Below are positions 26,554 through 35,220 of a stretch of 64,000 nt of DNA, in pieces. Made by a program: the position numbers and the translations under genes. The first letter of the stretch is position 1; each line of letters starts with the position of its first letter. The notes under the pieces are model-generated. The model saw only the letters and a program-made list of their open reading frames with translations. It made no database searches and was not told the origin of the DNA. The stretch is from JANPBY01 sp963851405 (GTDB taxonomy: Bacteria > Actinomycetota > Actinomycetes > DATJPE01), in assembly GCA_963851405.1 (NCBI GenBank), contig CAWKPB010000009.1, forward strand, positions 62,001 to 126,000. The letters run 5' to 3'.

Positions 26554-26570
26554 CCGCCGGGCCCCGGCGG
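26554..26570 (+). promoter_or_regulatory. GC-rich hairpin just upstream of acpP
   Basis: CCGCCGG (26554-26560) and CCGGCGG (26564-26570) form a 7-bp stem with a 3-nt loop in the fabH-acpP gap. It lies upstream of the acpP ribosome site (GAAGGAG, 8 nt before ATG). It could protect or process the mRNA 5' end so that more ACP is made than its neighbours. No T-run follows, so it is not a standard terminator. Confidence 0.5.
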
Positions 26571-26600
26571 AGGAGAAACCCACCCGAAGGAGACCAGCCC

Positions 26601-26846
26601 ATGGCCACCGAGCAGGAGATCCTGTCCGGCCTCGCCGAGATCGTCAACGAGGTCGCCGGCGTTCCAGTCGCCGACGTCCAGCTCGACAAGTCGTTCATCG
26701 ATGACTTGGACGTCGACTCCCTGTCGATGGTCGAAGTTGTCGTTGCAGCCGAAGAAAAGTTCGACATCAAGATCCCCGACGACGACGTCAAGGACCTCAC
26801 CACCGTTGGAGATGCGGTCTCCTACATTGCCAAGGCCCAGGCCTGA
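26601..26846 (+). CDS. acpP: Acyl carrier protein
   Basis: 81 aa, the normal ACP length. The phosphopantetheine attachment Ser is in DLDVDSLSMVEVVVAAEEKF (DSL motif, Ser41), preceded by an acidic helix (EILSGLAEIVNEVAGVPVAD) and followed by IPDDDVKDLTTVGDAVSYI. It carries the growing acyl chain between FabD, FabH and FabF. Mycobacterial AcpM has a longer C-terminal tail that is absent here, consistent with ordinary C16-C18 acids and not very long mycolate precursors. A strong ribosome site and hairpin precede it; fabF starts 1 nt after its stop. Confidence 0.97.
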   Translation: MATEQEILSGLAEIVNEVAGVPVADVQLDKSFIDDLDVDSLSMVEVVVAAEEKFDIKIPDDDVKDLTTVGDAVSYIAKAQA

Positions 26847-26847
26847 G

Positions 26848-28101
26848 ATGACTGAGAGCTCCCACGGTCGTCGCACCGTCGTCGTCACCGGACTTGGCGC
26901 GTTCACGCCGGTCGGCGGCGACGTCGCGTCGACCTGGGAGGGCCTGCTGACCGGACGCTCTGGCGTGCGGTTGCTCGAGGAGGACTGGGCGCAAGAACTA
27001 CCCGTCCGGATCGCGGCCACGACCGCTGTCGAACCCACGGACGTCATGGATCGGGTCGAGGCGCGCAAGCTTGATCGAACCGAGCAGATCGCGTTGATCG
27101 CTGCTCGCGAAGCCTGGGCGGATGCCGGGACACCCGAGGTCGATGGCCTCCGCCTCGGCGTGGCAGTCGCCACCGGAATCGGTGGGGCCAGGACGATCAT
27201 CGGCCAGTGGGACATCCTGAGGGAGAAAGGCGCCCGCCGGGTATCCCCCCACTCCATCCCGATGCTCATGCCCAACGGGCCAGCGGCCTATATCGGGCTC
27301 GAGTTCGGCGCGAAGGCGGGCGTGCACACTCCGGTCTCCGCGTGCGCGTCTGGGGCCGAGGCCGTGGCCTATGCCATGGAGATGATCCGCAGCGGGCGCG
27401 CAGACGTGGTGGTGGCTGGCGGCACCGAGGCCTGCATCCATCCCATGCCCCTCGCGGCCTTCGCGTCGATGATGGCGCTGTCCAAACGGGAAGACGACCC
27501 CGAACGAGCATCTCGCCCCTACGACAAGAGCCGCGACGGGTTCGTTTTTGGCGAGGGGGCCGCGATCCTCGTACTTGAGTCCGCCGAGCACGCCAAAGCC
27601 CGCGGGGCCAGGGTCTACGCCGAGGTCTCCGGAGCTGGCCTGACGTCTGACGCGCACCACATCGCGCAACCGGACCCCGTCGGCGCTGGTGCCGCGAGAG
27701 CCATGCGGATGGCTCTCGCCGACGCTGGGGCGACACCGGCCGACGTCGTGCACCTGAACGCTCATGCGACATCCACTCCACAAGGGGATGTTGCCGAGGC
27801 CGCGGCGATCCGCGGCGCTCTGGGCGACGACGCCGACCATGTTGCCGTGTCGGCCACCAAATCAATGACTGGGCACATGTTGGGCGCTGCGGGTGCCGTC
27901 GAATCCCTAGCGACGGTTTTGGCGGTCTATCACCGCCTGGCCCCCCCAACCATCAACCTTGACGACCCCGATGACGCCGTTGACCTCGACGTGGTGTCCC
28001 GGGACCCCCGCGCACTTCCAGCTGGAGACATCGTGGCCCTCAACAACTCCTTTGGCTTCGGCGGCCACAACGTCGCAGTCTCTTTTCGGTCGGCACGATG
28101 A
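26848..28101 (+). CDS. fabF: 3-oxoacyl-ACP synthase II
   Basis: 417 aa elongating condensing enzyme. ATG at 26848 is 1 nt after the acpP stop and gives RRTVVVTGLGAFTPVGGDV. The catalytic Cys lies in PVSACASGAEAVAYAMEM, and the two His in LNAHATSTPQGDVAEA and KSMTGHMLGAAGAVES. The C-terminus has ALNNSFGFGGHNVAVSF. It extends acyl-ACP by two carbons using malonyl-ACP. Mycobacteria have two tandem genes here (kasA, kasB); only one is present. The stop overlaps the accD start (ATGA). Confidence 0.96.
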   Translation: MTESSHGRRTVVVTGLGAFTPVGGDVASTWEGLLTGRSGVRLLEEDWAQELPVRIAATTAVEPTDVMDRVEARKLDRTEQIALIAAREAWADAGTPEVDGLRLGVAVATGIGGARTIIGQWDILREKGARRVSPHSIPMLMPNGPAAYIGLEFGAKAGVHTPVSACASGAEAVAYAMEMIRSGRADVVVAGGTEACIHPMPLAAFASMMALSKREDDPERASRPYDKSRDGFVFGEGAAILVLESAEHAKARGARVYAEVSGAGLTSDAHHIAQPDPVGAGAARAMRMALADAGATPADVVHLNAHATSTPQGDVAEAAAIRGALGDDADHVAVSATKSMTGHMLGAAGAVESLATVLAVYHRLAPPTINLDDPDDAVDLDVVSRDPRALPAGDIVALNNSFGFGGHNVAVSFRSAR

Positions 28102-29501
28102 CAGCGGTCGAAAGCCGGCCCGGAGTCGAGCTCGACCCGCGACACCCTCGGGTGCGACTTGAGGCCTTGTTCGACAACGGGTCGTTCACGGCAATCACCG
28201 CCAGCGATGACAGCGGCATGCTCGCTGGCACCGGCCGTATCGACGGTGCTCCGAGCGTCGCCTTCTGCTCAGATCCCTTGGTTCAAGGCGGGGCCATGGG
28301 CACGGCTGGCTGCAAGGTCATCCTCGCGGCCTACGCGCGGGCCCTGGCCGAAGGCGTTCCGATCGTCGGTATCTGGCATTCGGGCGGCGCTCGGCTGCGC
28401 GAGGGCGTCGCGTCTTTGCATGCCGTGGGCGAAGTTTTCGCCATCATGACCCGCGCCTCTGGCGTCGTCCCTCAGATCTCGGTCGTTCTTGGAGCCGCAG
28501 CTGGCGGAGCCGCGTACGGCCCCGCACTCACCGACATCGTGATCCTTGGCCCTGAAGGTCGCGTTTTCGTGACCGGACCGGACGTCGTTCGTTCTGTCAC
28601 AGGTGAAGACGTCGACATGCTGCGGCTGGGTGGACCAGAGACCCATGGCCGCCGCTCGGGCGTGGTCCATGTCGTCGCCGAGTCAGAACGCGGTGCCCTG
28701 GACGAAGCGCGGCGCATTGCTGCGCTCCTCGGCTCGCAGGGCACTATCGGCGAGGTCGAAGATGTCGACCTTGAAGGCTTCCTGCCTGAATCCCTGAAAC
28801 GGGCCTACGACGTCCATCCGTTAGTCGAGCACATGCTCGACGAAGGCTCCGGCTTGGAGCTCCACCCGAGGTGGGCTCCGAACGTCACGACGACTCTGGG
28901 TCGGTTGGGCGGCCGCACCGTGGGTGTCATCGCCAACAACCCGCTTCGACTCGGAGGGTGCCTTGACTCATCCTCGGCGGAGAAGGCCGCGCGGTTTGTT
29001 CGGATGTGCGACGCGTTCGGCGTCCCGTTGGTCGTGCTCGTAGATGTCCCCGGGTATCTGCCTGGGGTTGGTCAAGAGTGGGACGGTGTCGTGCGCCGAG
29101 GGGCCAAGCTGCTTCATGCCTTCGCCGAGTGCGTGGTTCCCCGGGTTTCGGTCATCACCCGCAAGGCGTATGGCGGTGCCTACATCGCGATGAACTCACG
29201 TTCCCTAGGCGCAACCAGGGTGTTCGCCTGGCCGGACGCGCATGTGGCGGTCATGGGCTCGGTTGCCGCAGTCCGGGTGCTCCATCGACGCCGGCTGGCG
29301 GAGATCCCCCAGGAGTTGCGCGAGCAGCTCGAGTTAGAACTTGCGGAAGAGCACGAACTATTGGCCGGCGGCCTCGACAAGGCCATCGCGTTGGGTTTCG
29401 TCGACGAGATCGTGTCTCCTCAGGTCACCCGAAGCGCAGTGGCTCGAGCCATCTCAGCGGCGCCGAACGTGCGCGGGCAGCACGGCAATATTCCACTTTG
29501 A
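28098..29501 (+). CDS. accD: Acyl-CoA carboxylase carboxyltransferase (beta) subunit, AccD6-like
   Basis: 467 aa biotin-dependent carboxyltransferase with fused N and C crotonase-like halves. N half: DPLVQGGAMGTAGCKVILAA, GIWHSGGARLREGVASLHAV, VVLGAAAGGAAYGPALTDI. C half: RLGGRTVGVIANNPLRLGG, LVDVPGYLPGVGQEWDGVVR, SVITRKAYGGAYIAMNSR and WPDAHVAVMGSVAAVRVL. It transfers CO2 from biotin on the alpha subunit (not in this window) to acetyl-CoA or propionyl-CoA. Its place after fabF matches accD6 (Rv2247), so malonyl-CoA supply is likely. Last gene of the operon; the 16-bp gap to the convergent AI-2E gene leaves no room for a classic terminator. Confidence 0.94.
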   Translation: MTAVESRPGVELDPRHPRVRLEALFDNGSFTAITASDDSGMLAGTGRIDGAPSVAFCSDPLVQGGAMGTAGCKVILAAYARALAEGVPIVGIWHSGGARLREGVASLHAVGEVFAIMTRASGVVPQISVVLGAAAGGAAYGPALTDIVILGPEGRVFVTGPDVVRSVTGEDVDMLRLGGPETHGRRSGVVHVVAESERGALDEARRIAALLGSQGTIGEVEDVDLEGFLPESLKRAYDVHPLVEHMLDEGSGLELHPRWAPNVTTTLGRLGGRTVGVIANNPLRLGGCLDSSSAEKAARFVRMCDAFGVPLVVLVDVPGYLPGVGQEWDGVVRRGAKLLHAFAECVVPRVSVITRKAYGGAYIAMNSRSLGATRVFAWPDAHVAVMGSVAAVRVLHRRRLAEIPQELREQLELELAEEHELLAGGLDKAIALGFVDEIVSPQVTRSAVARAISAAPNVRGQHGNIPL

Positions 29502-29517
29502 TCCGACGCTCACCGCG

Positions 29518-30621
29518 TCAGCTTGCCGCCTCACTCACTTGTATTGCCGTGGCTGGCGGATCGGAGTCCGAGACCGCCGCTCCCTCGTCGCCCACAGCGG
29601 TGGGCAATTTGATGTCTGAGTCGTAGCGAACGAACAGCGCAAGAATCGGCGCCGCCATCATGGCGCCGAACACCCCCGCCAACGCCGAACCCAGAAGCGT
29701 TGCCAGGAAGACTCCGAGCGCCGACAACCGCATGGTCGCCCCGTAGGCGAACGGCTGGATGATGCTTTGCAGACCCAAGTTGACCACGAGGACAGCGATC
29801 AACATGATCGCTGCGTCAGCGACACCCCCGAATCCATAGGCCAGGACCACCGCGAAGGCACCACCGATCCACGCGCCCACGTAGGGGATGTACGAGGTCA
29901 CGAACATGACGACGAAGATCGTCCCCGAGCCCGGAATACCGAGGGCCAGGGCCGTGAGCCAGATCGGGAATGCGTTGACACACGCAAGGATCGTCGCGCC
30001 CTTGTAGTAGTCGCGGATGATCGACGCAAATGTGCCCATGAACCGGTCGCTTTGGGCCGAGGCCCACGGAGCCAGCGCCGAGAACCAGCCCTTACTCTCC
30101 TGCGGGGCAAGCAAGACCAAGAAGAAGACCATCGTGCCGATGAACAACGCGAAGAAGAGCGAAATCGCGGAATTGACCACGGCACTCAGGAAGCCAAGCA
30201 AGTACTGGCCGTAACTGCTGACGTCGGTGGTGGTGGTCGACCCGTCCGAGATGCCGAAGGCCGACTTGACCTGCGCCTCGGCGTTCTGAAGGCCCGCCTG
30301 GATCTGCGGTGCTTCTTCCACGATGCCCTTGACGAAGATCAGAACGAGGAGAATCCCGATCCCGAAGCACAACAGCAAGATCACGGCCACGGCGTAGCCG
30401 CGGGGTATGTGCCTGGCTAGCCAGTCCGTCAGGGGCAGCAGCAGTGTGGCGAGGATCAACGCGAACACCGTCGGAACGATGATCCAACTAAGGAAGTCGA
30501 AACTGAGGAAAATGGCTATTGAGGCGAGCGCGACACCAACGAAAGCCCAGGCGATCGCGCTCCATTTGCGGAGCCATTCGGGCACGTACTGCGGTGGCGG
30601 CGCAGATTCAAGGTCAGCCAA
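29518..30621 (-). CDS. AI-2E family transporter
   Basis: 367 aa membrane protein with about seven to eight helices (WSAIAWAFVGVALASIAIFL; FLSWIIVPTVFALILATLLL; YAVAVILLLCFGIGILLVLI; others after residue 150). Family marks are RDYYKGATILACVNAFPIWL, FVTSYIPYVGAWIGGAFAV and QPFAYGATMRLSALGVFLAT. Start is TTG at 30621, supported by GAGGGG 7 nt upstream. The family includes TqsA/YdiK and a Na+/H+ antiporter branch, so the cargo is not known. Residues 345-367 are a polar acidic tail. The gene is 24 bp downstream of the DUF3145 start on the same strand... that is, DUF3145 lies immediately upstream and its stop is 24 bp before this TTG. Confidence 0.9.
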   Translation of the reverse strand: MADLESAPPPQYVPEWLRKWSAIAWAFVGVALASIAIFLSFDFLSWIIVPTVFALILATLLLPLTDWLARHIPRGYAVAVILLLCFGIGILLVLIFVKGIVEEAPQIQAGLQNAEAQVKSAFGISDGSTTTTDVSSYGQYLLGFLSAVVNSAISLFFALFIGTMVFFLVLLAPQESKGWFSALAPWASAQSDRFMGTFASIIRDYYKGATILACVNAFPIWLTALALGIPGSGTIFVVMFVTSYIPYVGAWIGGAFAVVLAYGFGGVADAAIMLIAVLVVNLGLQSIIQPFAYGATMRLSALGVFLATLLGSALAGVFGAMMAAPILALFVRYDSDIKLPTAVGDEGAAVSDSDPPATAIQVSEAAS

Positions 30622-30645
30622 CGAAGGTCCCCTCTTGTCTTTGCG

Positions 30646-31140
30646 TCATCCAACCAGATGCAGCCAGCGCACCGGTGCTCCCTCACCGGCCCACCGGAAA
30701 CTCTCGAGTTCGTCGTCCCACGGCTTGCCGAGCAGCCGGTCGATCTCCTCGGCCAGGTCCCCGCCTTCGGCAGCCACTCGCTGGACGGTCGCACGTAGGC
30801 GATCCTCCGGAATGACGATGTCGCCATGGATCCCTGTCACGGCATGAAAAATACCGAGCTCTGCGGTGCTGCTGAAGCGGGCGCCCTCGTGCCCCGACGA
30901 GGGCTCTTCAGTGACCTCAAACCTCAAGTGGACCCACCCACGCAGGGCCGAGGCCACCGAAGAAGCCGTACCTGCTGCCCCACGCCAGGACAATTCGGTT
31001 CGGAACGTGCCCGGGGCCGCTGGCTGAGGGGTCCAATCGAGCAGCACTCTTTGGCCGAGAACCCCGCTGAGCGCCCATTCGACGTGGGGGCACAGCGCCG
31101 ACGGCGCGGAATGGACGTACACAACGCCCTGAGTCGTCAC
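30646..31140 (-). CDS. DUF3145 family protein
   Basis: 164 aa from GTG 31140, chosen because AAGGAGG lies 6 nt upstream and the protein then begins VTTQGVVYVHSAPSALCPHV, the family opening. Further conserved parts are VEWALSGVLGQRVLLDWTPQ, TFRTELSWRG, GWVHLRFEVTEEPS, and C-terminal LLGKPWDDELESFRWAGEGA with PVRWLHLVG. Found almost only in actinobacteria; function unknown. No membrane segment or signal. It is divergent from tdh across 186 bp. Confidence 0.9.
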   Translation of the reverse strand: MTTQGVVYVHSAPSALCPHVEWALSGVLGQRVLLDWTPQPAAPGTFRTELSWRGAAGTASSVASALRGWVHLRFEVTEEPSSGHEGARFSSTAELGIFHAVTGIHGDIVIPEDRLRATVQRVAAEGGDLAEEIDRLLGKPWDDELESFRWAGEGAPVRWLHLVG

Positions 31141-31326
31141 GAGTTGCCTCCTTGGCTCGCCGAGGTTCGGCTTCCCCACCTACCTCGAGCGCCGCGGAGC
31201 GACGGGACGAAATTGGCCACCGGAGTGACACGCCTGTGATTCTGCCTCACGAGAGCGCGCGATGCCACTACCCGGGTCCCGAGAAGGGGTGCAAGTCACG
31301 ATTTCTCACCGGTATCCGGGAGTAGC

Positions 31327-32376
31327 GTGCGACCTGTGAAGGCGCTGGTGAAGCCGACGCGGGGGCCGGGCCTCGAGCTTCGCGATGTGCCAACACCCTC
31401 GCCCAGCAGCGGTGAGGCGCTGGTCCGGGTGATGAGGACCGGCATCTGCGGCACCGATTTGCATATCCGTTCCTGGGACAACTGGGCTGCAGCCACCGTC
31501 CGCGCCCCGCTGGTCGTGGGGCATGAGATAGCCGGCATGGTGTGCGCTGTTGGCGATGGCGTGGAGTCCGTTGATGTCGGCGACCTCGTGAGCGTCGAAG
31601 GTCATATCGTGTGTGGGCGTTGCCGCAACTGCCGGGCCGGGCGACGTCAACTGTGTGCCGACACGGTGAGTATTGGCATTCACCGGGATGGCGGGTTTGC
31701 CGAATACGTGACGGTCCCGGCGACGAATTTGTGGCGCCATCCAGCAGGCATGGACCTCGACGTCGCAGCGCTCTTCGACCCATTCGGCAACGCCGTCCAT
31801 GCCGCACTCTCCTTCCCTGTTCTCGGCGAGGACGTGCTCGTCACCGGCGCCGGCCCTATCGGGATCATGGCCGCCGCAGTGGCCCGGCACGCGGGTGCGC
31901 GTCACGTCGTTATCAGTGACGTCAGCGACTACCGCCTTGAACTGGCCCGAACGCTAGGGATCGCCACCACAATCCGGGCCGACGAAGAGCCCGTCTCCGC
32001 GCCCTTTGACGATCTGGGCATGAAGGAGGGCTACGACGTCGGGTTGGAGATGTCAGGGGCCCCTAATGCGCTGCACTCGATGCTCGAATCGATGGCACAC
32101 GGGGGCCGAGTTGCGCTGCTCGGTTTGCCGTCCGGCAGGGCTGGCCGAATGGACTTCGATTGGGTCCGTGTCATCACGTCCATGATCACGATCAAAGGCA
32201 TCTACGGACGCGAGATGTTTGAGACCTGGTACGCCATGACGGTGCTCGTGGAAGCGGGTCTCGACATCAAGCCGGTGATCACCCATCGGTTTCCTTATAC
32301 CGACTACGAGACGGCGTTCAACACGGCCGAGACGGGGCGCTGCGGGAAGGTCATCCTCGACTGGACGGAGGGCTGA
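31327..32376 (+). CDS. tdh: L-threonine 3-dehydrogenase
   Basis: 349 aa zinc alcohol dehydrogenase-type enzyme oxidising threonine to 2-amino-3-ketobutyrate. The catalytic zinc Cys is in RTGICGTDLHIRSWD, GHEIAG supplies His-Glu, and the structural zinc is bound by four Cys in VCGRCRNCRAGRRQLC. The NAD site is VTGAGPIGIMAAAVA. FDPFGNAVHAAL and IKGIYGREMFETWYAM are specific to threonine dehydrogenases. GTG 31327 or GTG 31336 could be the start. Followed at once by kbl, which confirms the pathway. Confidence 0.95.
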   Translation: MRPVKALVKPTRGPGLELRDVPTPSPSSGEALVRVMRTGICGTDLHIRSWDNWAAATVRAPLVVGHEIAGMVCAVGDGVESVDVGDLVSVEGHIVCGRCRNCRAGRRQLCADTVSIGIHRDGGFAEYVTVPATNLWRHPAGMDLDVAALFDPFGNAVHAALSFPVLGEDVLVTGAGPIGIMAAAVARHAGARHVVISDVSDYRLELARTLGIATTIRADEEPVSAPFDDLGMKEGYDVGLEMSGAPNALHSMLESMAHGGRVALLGLPSGRAGRMDFDWVRVITSMITIKGIYGREMFETWYAMTVLVEAGLDIKPVITHRFPYTDYETAFNTAETGRCGKVILDWTEG

Positions 32377-32379
32377 GGT

Positions 32380-33579
32380 GTGGCGGACCTTCGGGCAGAC
32401 CTGAGTGCGCGGATCGAGGAGATGGAGGCGGCCGGCACCTTCAAACCTGAACGTCTCCTGTCCACACCTCAAGGCACTCATGTTCAAGATGATGGCGGGC
32501 GCGCGATCCTCAACTTCTGCGCGAACAACTACTTGGGCCTTGCTGACGATCCCCGCGTCGTCGCGGCTGCCCATATGGCTCTTGACCGCTGGGGATATGG
32601 GATGGCCTCGGTGCGGTTCATCTGCGGGACCCTGCAGATCCATAGAGAACTCGAGCAGCGGCTATCGCGCTTCCTCGGGACCGAAGACACTGTGCTCTTC
32701 CCATCCTGTTTCGATGCCAATGGCGGCGTGTTCGAGGCACTCCTGGACGAGCGTGACGCCGTCATTTCTGACGCCCTGAACCATGCGAGCATCATCGACG
32801 GAGTCCGCCTCTGCAAGGCGGACCGCTATCGCTATGCCAATCGCGACCTGGCCGACTTGGAGCGATGCCTTCGAGAAGCCGAGAACTCACGGCACCGACT
32901 GATCGTGACCGACGGCGTGTTCTCGATGGACGGTTACATCGCACCCTTGGATTCGATCTGCGCCCTGGCCGATGAGTACGGGGCTTGGGTGATGGTCGAC
33001 GACTCACATGCCGTTGGCTTTGTGGGCTCAAAGGGTAGGGGGACGCCGGAGCTCTTCGGTGTCACGGAACGCGTCGACATCGTGACCGGGACGTTGGGCA
33101 AGGCGCTCGGGGGCGCCAGCGGGGGGTACGTCAGCGCGCGGGCGGAGATCGTTGCTGTTCTCAAGCAACGAGCCAGGCCCTACCTGTTCTCCAACAGCGT
33201 CGCTCCCATGGTTGCCGGCGCCTCGATCGCGGTCCTCGATCTGCTGGAGGCGTCCAGTGCCCTGCTGACCCGCTTGCGTTCGAATGCGAGCCAGTTTCGG
33301 TCGGGTATGTCGGACGCGGGATTCGAACTGCTGCCGGGCGAGCATCCGATCGTCCCCGTCATGTTCGGGGATGCCCGCACTGCGAGCCAGATGGCCGAGG
33401 ACTTGTGGCGTCACGGTGTCTACGCGGTTGCATTCTCCTTCCCCGTCGTACCGACGGGAACGGCTCGAATCCGGGTTCAGGTGTCGGCAGCACACAGCGA
33501 CACCGACATCGAGACCGCGATCCAGGCTTTTGTAGCGGCTCGAGAGAGAACCGGTACACGCCCGTCGAACATGGAGTGA
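32380..33579 (+). CDS. kbl: Glycine C-acetyltransferase (2-amino-3-ketobutyrate CoA ligase)
   Basis: 399 aa PLP enzyme that splits 2-amino-3-ketobutyrate with CoA into glycine and acetyl-CoA. GTG start 3 nt after tdh stop. Marks: ILNFCANNYLGLADDPRVVA, YGMASVRFICGTLQIHRELE, TDGVFSMDGYIAPLDSI, VDDSHAVGFVGSKGRGTPE and the Schiff-base Lys in GTLGKALGGASGGYVS. It is an alpha-oxoamine synthase family member; the pairing with tdh separates it from 8-amino-7-oxononanoate synthase. The tRNA-Met gene lies 50 bp beyond on the opposite strand. Confidence 0.96.
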   Translation: MADLRADLSARIEEMEAAGTFKPERLLSTPQGTHVQDDGGRAILNFCANNYLGLADDPRVVAAAHMALDRWGYGMASVRFICGTLQIHRELEQRLSRFLGTEDTVLFPSCFDANGGVFEALLDERDAVISDALNHASIIDGVRLCKADRYRYANRDLADLERCLREAENSRHRLIVTDGVFSMDGYIAPLDSICALADEYGAWVMVDDSHAVGFVGSKGRGTPELFGVTERVDIVTGTLGKALGGASGGYVSARAEIVAVLKQRARPYLFSNSVAPMVAGASIAVLDLLEASSALLTRLRSNASQFRSGMSDAGFELLPGEHPIVPVMFGDARTASQMAEDLWRHGVYAVAFSFPVVPTGTARIRVQVSAAHSDTDIETAIQAFVAARERTGTRPSNME

Positions 33580-33629
33580 CCTGTCGCGCGGCGTCCAGAG
33601 GAGAGCCCCCGGGAGCGACCCCACTGCGG

Positions 33630-33704
33630 TGGGGCGGGTGGGGCTCGAACCCACGACCTGACGGATTATGAGTCCGCTGCTCTAACCAGCTGAGCTACCG
33701 CCCC
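33630..33704 (-). tRNA. tRNA-Met (anticodon CAT), elongator type
   Basis: Minus-strand cloverleaf: acceptor GGGGCGG/CCGCCCC, D-arm AGCTCAGCTGGTTAGAGC, anticodon stem CGGA/TCCG with loop CTCATAA (anticodon CAT), T-arm GGGTTCGAGCCC. The discriminator is A and CCA is not encoded (CCG follows). The first acceptor pair G-C and the D-arm exclude an initiator tRNA. A CAT anticodon could also be tRNA-Ile2 after lysidine modification; the choice of Met is a judgement. Confidence 0.88.
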
Positions 33705-33862
33705 AGCGGTCATCATCCCAGGCTGAGGGGTGCTGGGAGCCGATCATCAGTTGAACCGCCGTAACCGTTTCGTTCGCTTCTGAGGGACCAATGCACGCTC
33801 CGGACGGGTTTCAATAGATGCGTCGAGAAGTAGCGGTCTTACGAGGACGGGAGTCCCAGCTC

Positions 33863-34387
33863 ATGTCGGAAGCACGAAACGTGCTCAGATCTACGCTTTC
33901 CTTGGTGGTAGGCGCTCTTGTCCTGTCCGCCTGCGCTACCAGCAGCGGCAGCGCGACGACCGAGGTCGCCTCCGAACCCCCGTCGCTTCCGCCGTCAGCA
34001 ACAGCTAGTGAGCAGCCCGCTCCGGACGAGACATCCGCGACCAAAGAGTCGGACAACCCTCCCGCCGAAGGCGCCTACATCGAGTACGCGGCCTACGCCG
34101 ATAACGCCGACATGTACGCCAAGAGCAACACCGTCCTCTTCTTCGCCGCCCCTTGGTGTCCGACGTGCCGCGTCGCTGACGAAGCCCTCAAGGAGGCCAA
34201 GAGCGCTTCCGCCCTGCCCGACGGTCTGGCAGTCGTCAAGGTCGACTACGACTCAGCCTCCGAACTTCGGCAGAGATATGGCGTCACGATCCAACACACC
34301 TTCGTCCACATCGATGCCTCCGGGAACGAAATAGACAAGTGGACCGGCAGCCTGTCACCGGAAGAAATCCAGAGCCGGGTCAGCTGA
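33863..34387 (+). CDS. Thioredoxin-fold lipoprotein
   Basis: 174 aa from ATG 33863 (GGGAG site about 9 nt upstream; an ATG at 33818 is in frame but gives no proper signal peptide). Signal peptide with lipobox VLSAC, then a Ser/Pro/Thr-rich linker to about residue 75. The thioredoxin domain has VLFFAAPWCPTCRVADEALK with a CPTC active site, VVKVDYDSASELRQRYGVTI, and HTFVHIDASGNEI; the usual cis-Pro position reads QHTF, so the cis-Pro is missing or shifted. Probably a surface thiol oxidoreductase fed with electrons by the CcdA-like gene 1 nt downstream. Confidence 0.88.
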   Translation: MSEARNVLRSTLSLVVGALVLSACATSSGSATTEVASEPPSLPPSATASEQPAPDETSATKESDNPPAEGAYIEYAAYADNADMYAKSNTVLFFAAPWCPTCRVADEALKEAKSASALPDGLAVVKVDYDSASELRQRYGVTIQHTFVHIDASGNEIDKWTGSLSPEEIQSRVS

Positions 34388-34388
34388 C

Positions 34389-35195
34389 GTGGGGTTGCTT
34401 GTCCTCGGGGCGTTCGTCGCAGGGGTGCTGACCACTCTGGCACCGTGCGTCTTGCCACTGCTGCCGGTGATTGTCGGCGGTTCGGTGGTTCCTCCTCGGT
34501 CGGCGCCCCTCCCGTCGACCGGGGAACCGACCAGTGGGGTCGTCGAAACGATGAACCCCCAGCGGCAGTTGACCGACCGGCAACGGGCCGTGGTGATCTC
34601 CGCTTCGTTGGGTCTGTCCGTCGCCGTCTTCACCTTGGCTCTCAAAGCGAGTACCGCGCTGCTCGGCTTCCCCACTTGGATCTGGCCTTGGGTCTCCGGC
34701 GGCATCCTCATTGTCCTGGGCCTGGTCAGCATTTTCCCGCAGGCCTGGGAACAGCTCGCGAGCGTGCTGAAACTGCAGGGGCGGTCGAATGCCGCGCTGG
34801 CGCGCAGCAGGACCCGAGGTGGGATCGTGGGGCCCATCCTCACCGGCGCCGCGTTGGGGCCGGTCTTCTCTAGTTGCAGTCCGTTCTACGCCTACCTGGT
34901 GGCGACGATTCTTCCGGCCTCGGCCTTACAGGGACTCGCACTGCTGACCGCGTACGTCGTGGGCCTGTCTGTGACGCTCCTGCTGATCGCCCTGCTTGGA
35001 CAGAAAGCCGTCCGGGCCTTGCACTGGACCGCGGACCCGAAAGGCTGGCTCCGACGGACCGTCGGCGTGCTGTTCATCCTCGTCGGGGTGCTCGTCGTGA
35101 CCGGAGCCGACCGAGACATTCAGACGTGGCTCGTGGAGAACAATCCGTTGGAGCAGGTCACGATTTTCGACTCCGCGTTCATTCCCGAGCCGTAA
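34389..35195 (+). CDS. CcdA/DsbD-type transmembrane thiol reductase
   Basis: 268 aa with about six transmembrane helices. The first helix carries the redox Cys in LTTLAPCVLPLLPVIVGG and a second Cys lies in GAALGPVFSSCSPFYAYLVA, the paired cysteines of CcdA/DsbD membrane domains. They pass electrons from cytoplasmic thioredoxin to an extracytoplasmic thiol protein, here most likely the lipoprotein encoded just upstream (1 nt gap). A polar loop of about 35 residues separates helices 1 and 2. No cytochrome c or ResB gene is adjacent, so a general thiol repair role is as likely as cytochrome c maturation. Confidence 0.88.
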   Translation: MGLLVLGAFVAGVLTTLAPCVLPLLPVIVGGSVVPPRSAPLPSTGEPTSGVVETMNPQRQLTDRQRAVVISASLGLSVAVFTLALKASTALLGFPTWIWPWVSGGILIVLGLVSIFPQAWEQLASVLKLQGRSNAALARSRTRGGIVGPILTGAALGPVFSSCSPFYAYLVATILPASALQGLALLTAYVVGLSVTLLLIALLGQKAVRALHWTADPKGWLRRTVGVLFILVGVLVVTGADRDIQTWLVENNPLEQVTIFDSAFIPEP

Positions 35196-35220
35196 CAGAG
35201 CGGTAGAAGACGGCCTGCAT

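Noticed and set aside
29502..29517. Terminator between accD and the convergent AI-2E gene
   Set aside because: Only 16 bp separate the stops and no stem with a T-run could be drawn.
33630..33704. tRNA-Ile2 (lysidine) reading for the CAT tRNA
   Set aside because: Possible, but the overall sequence looks more like an elongator Met tRNA; kept as Met with reduced confidence.
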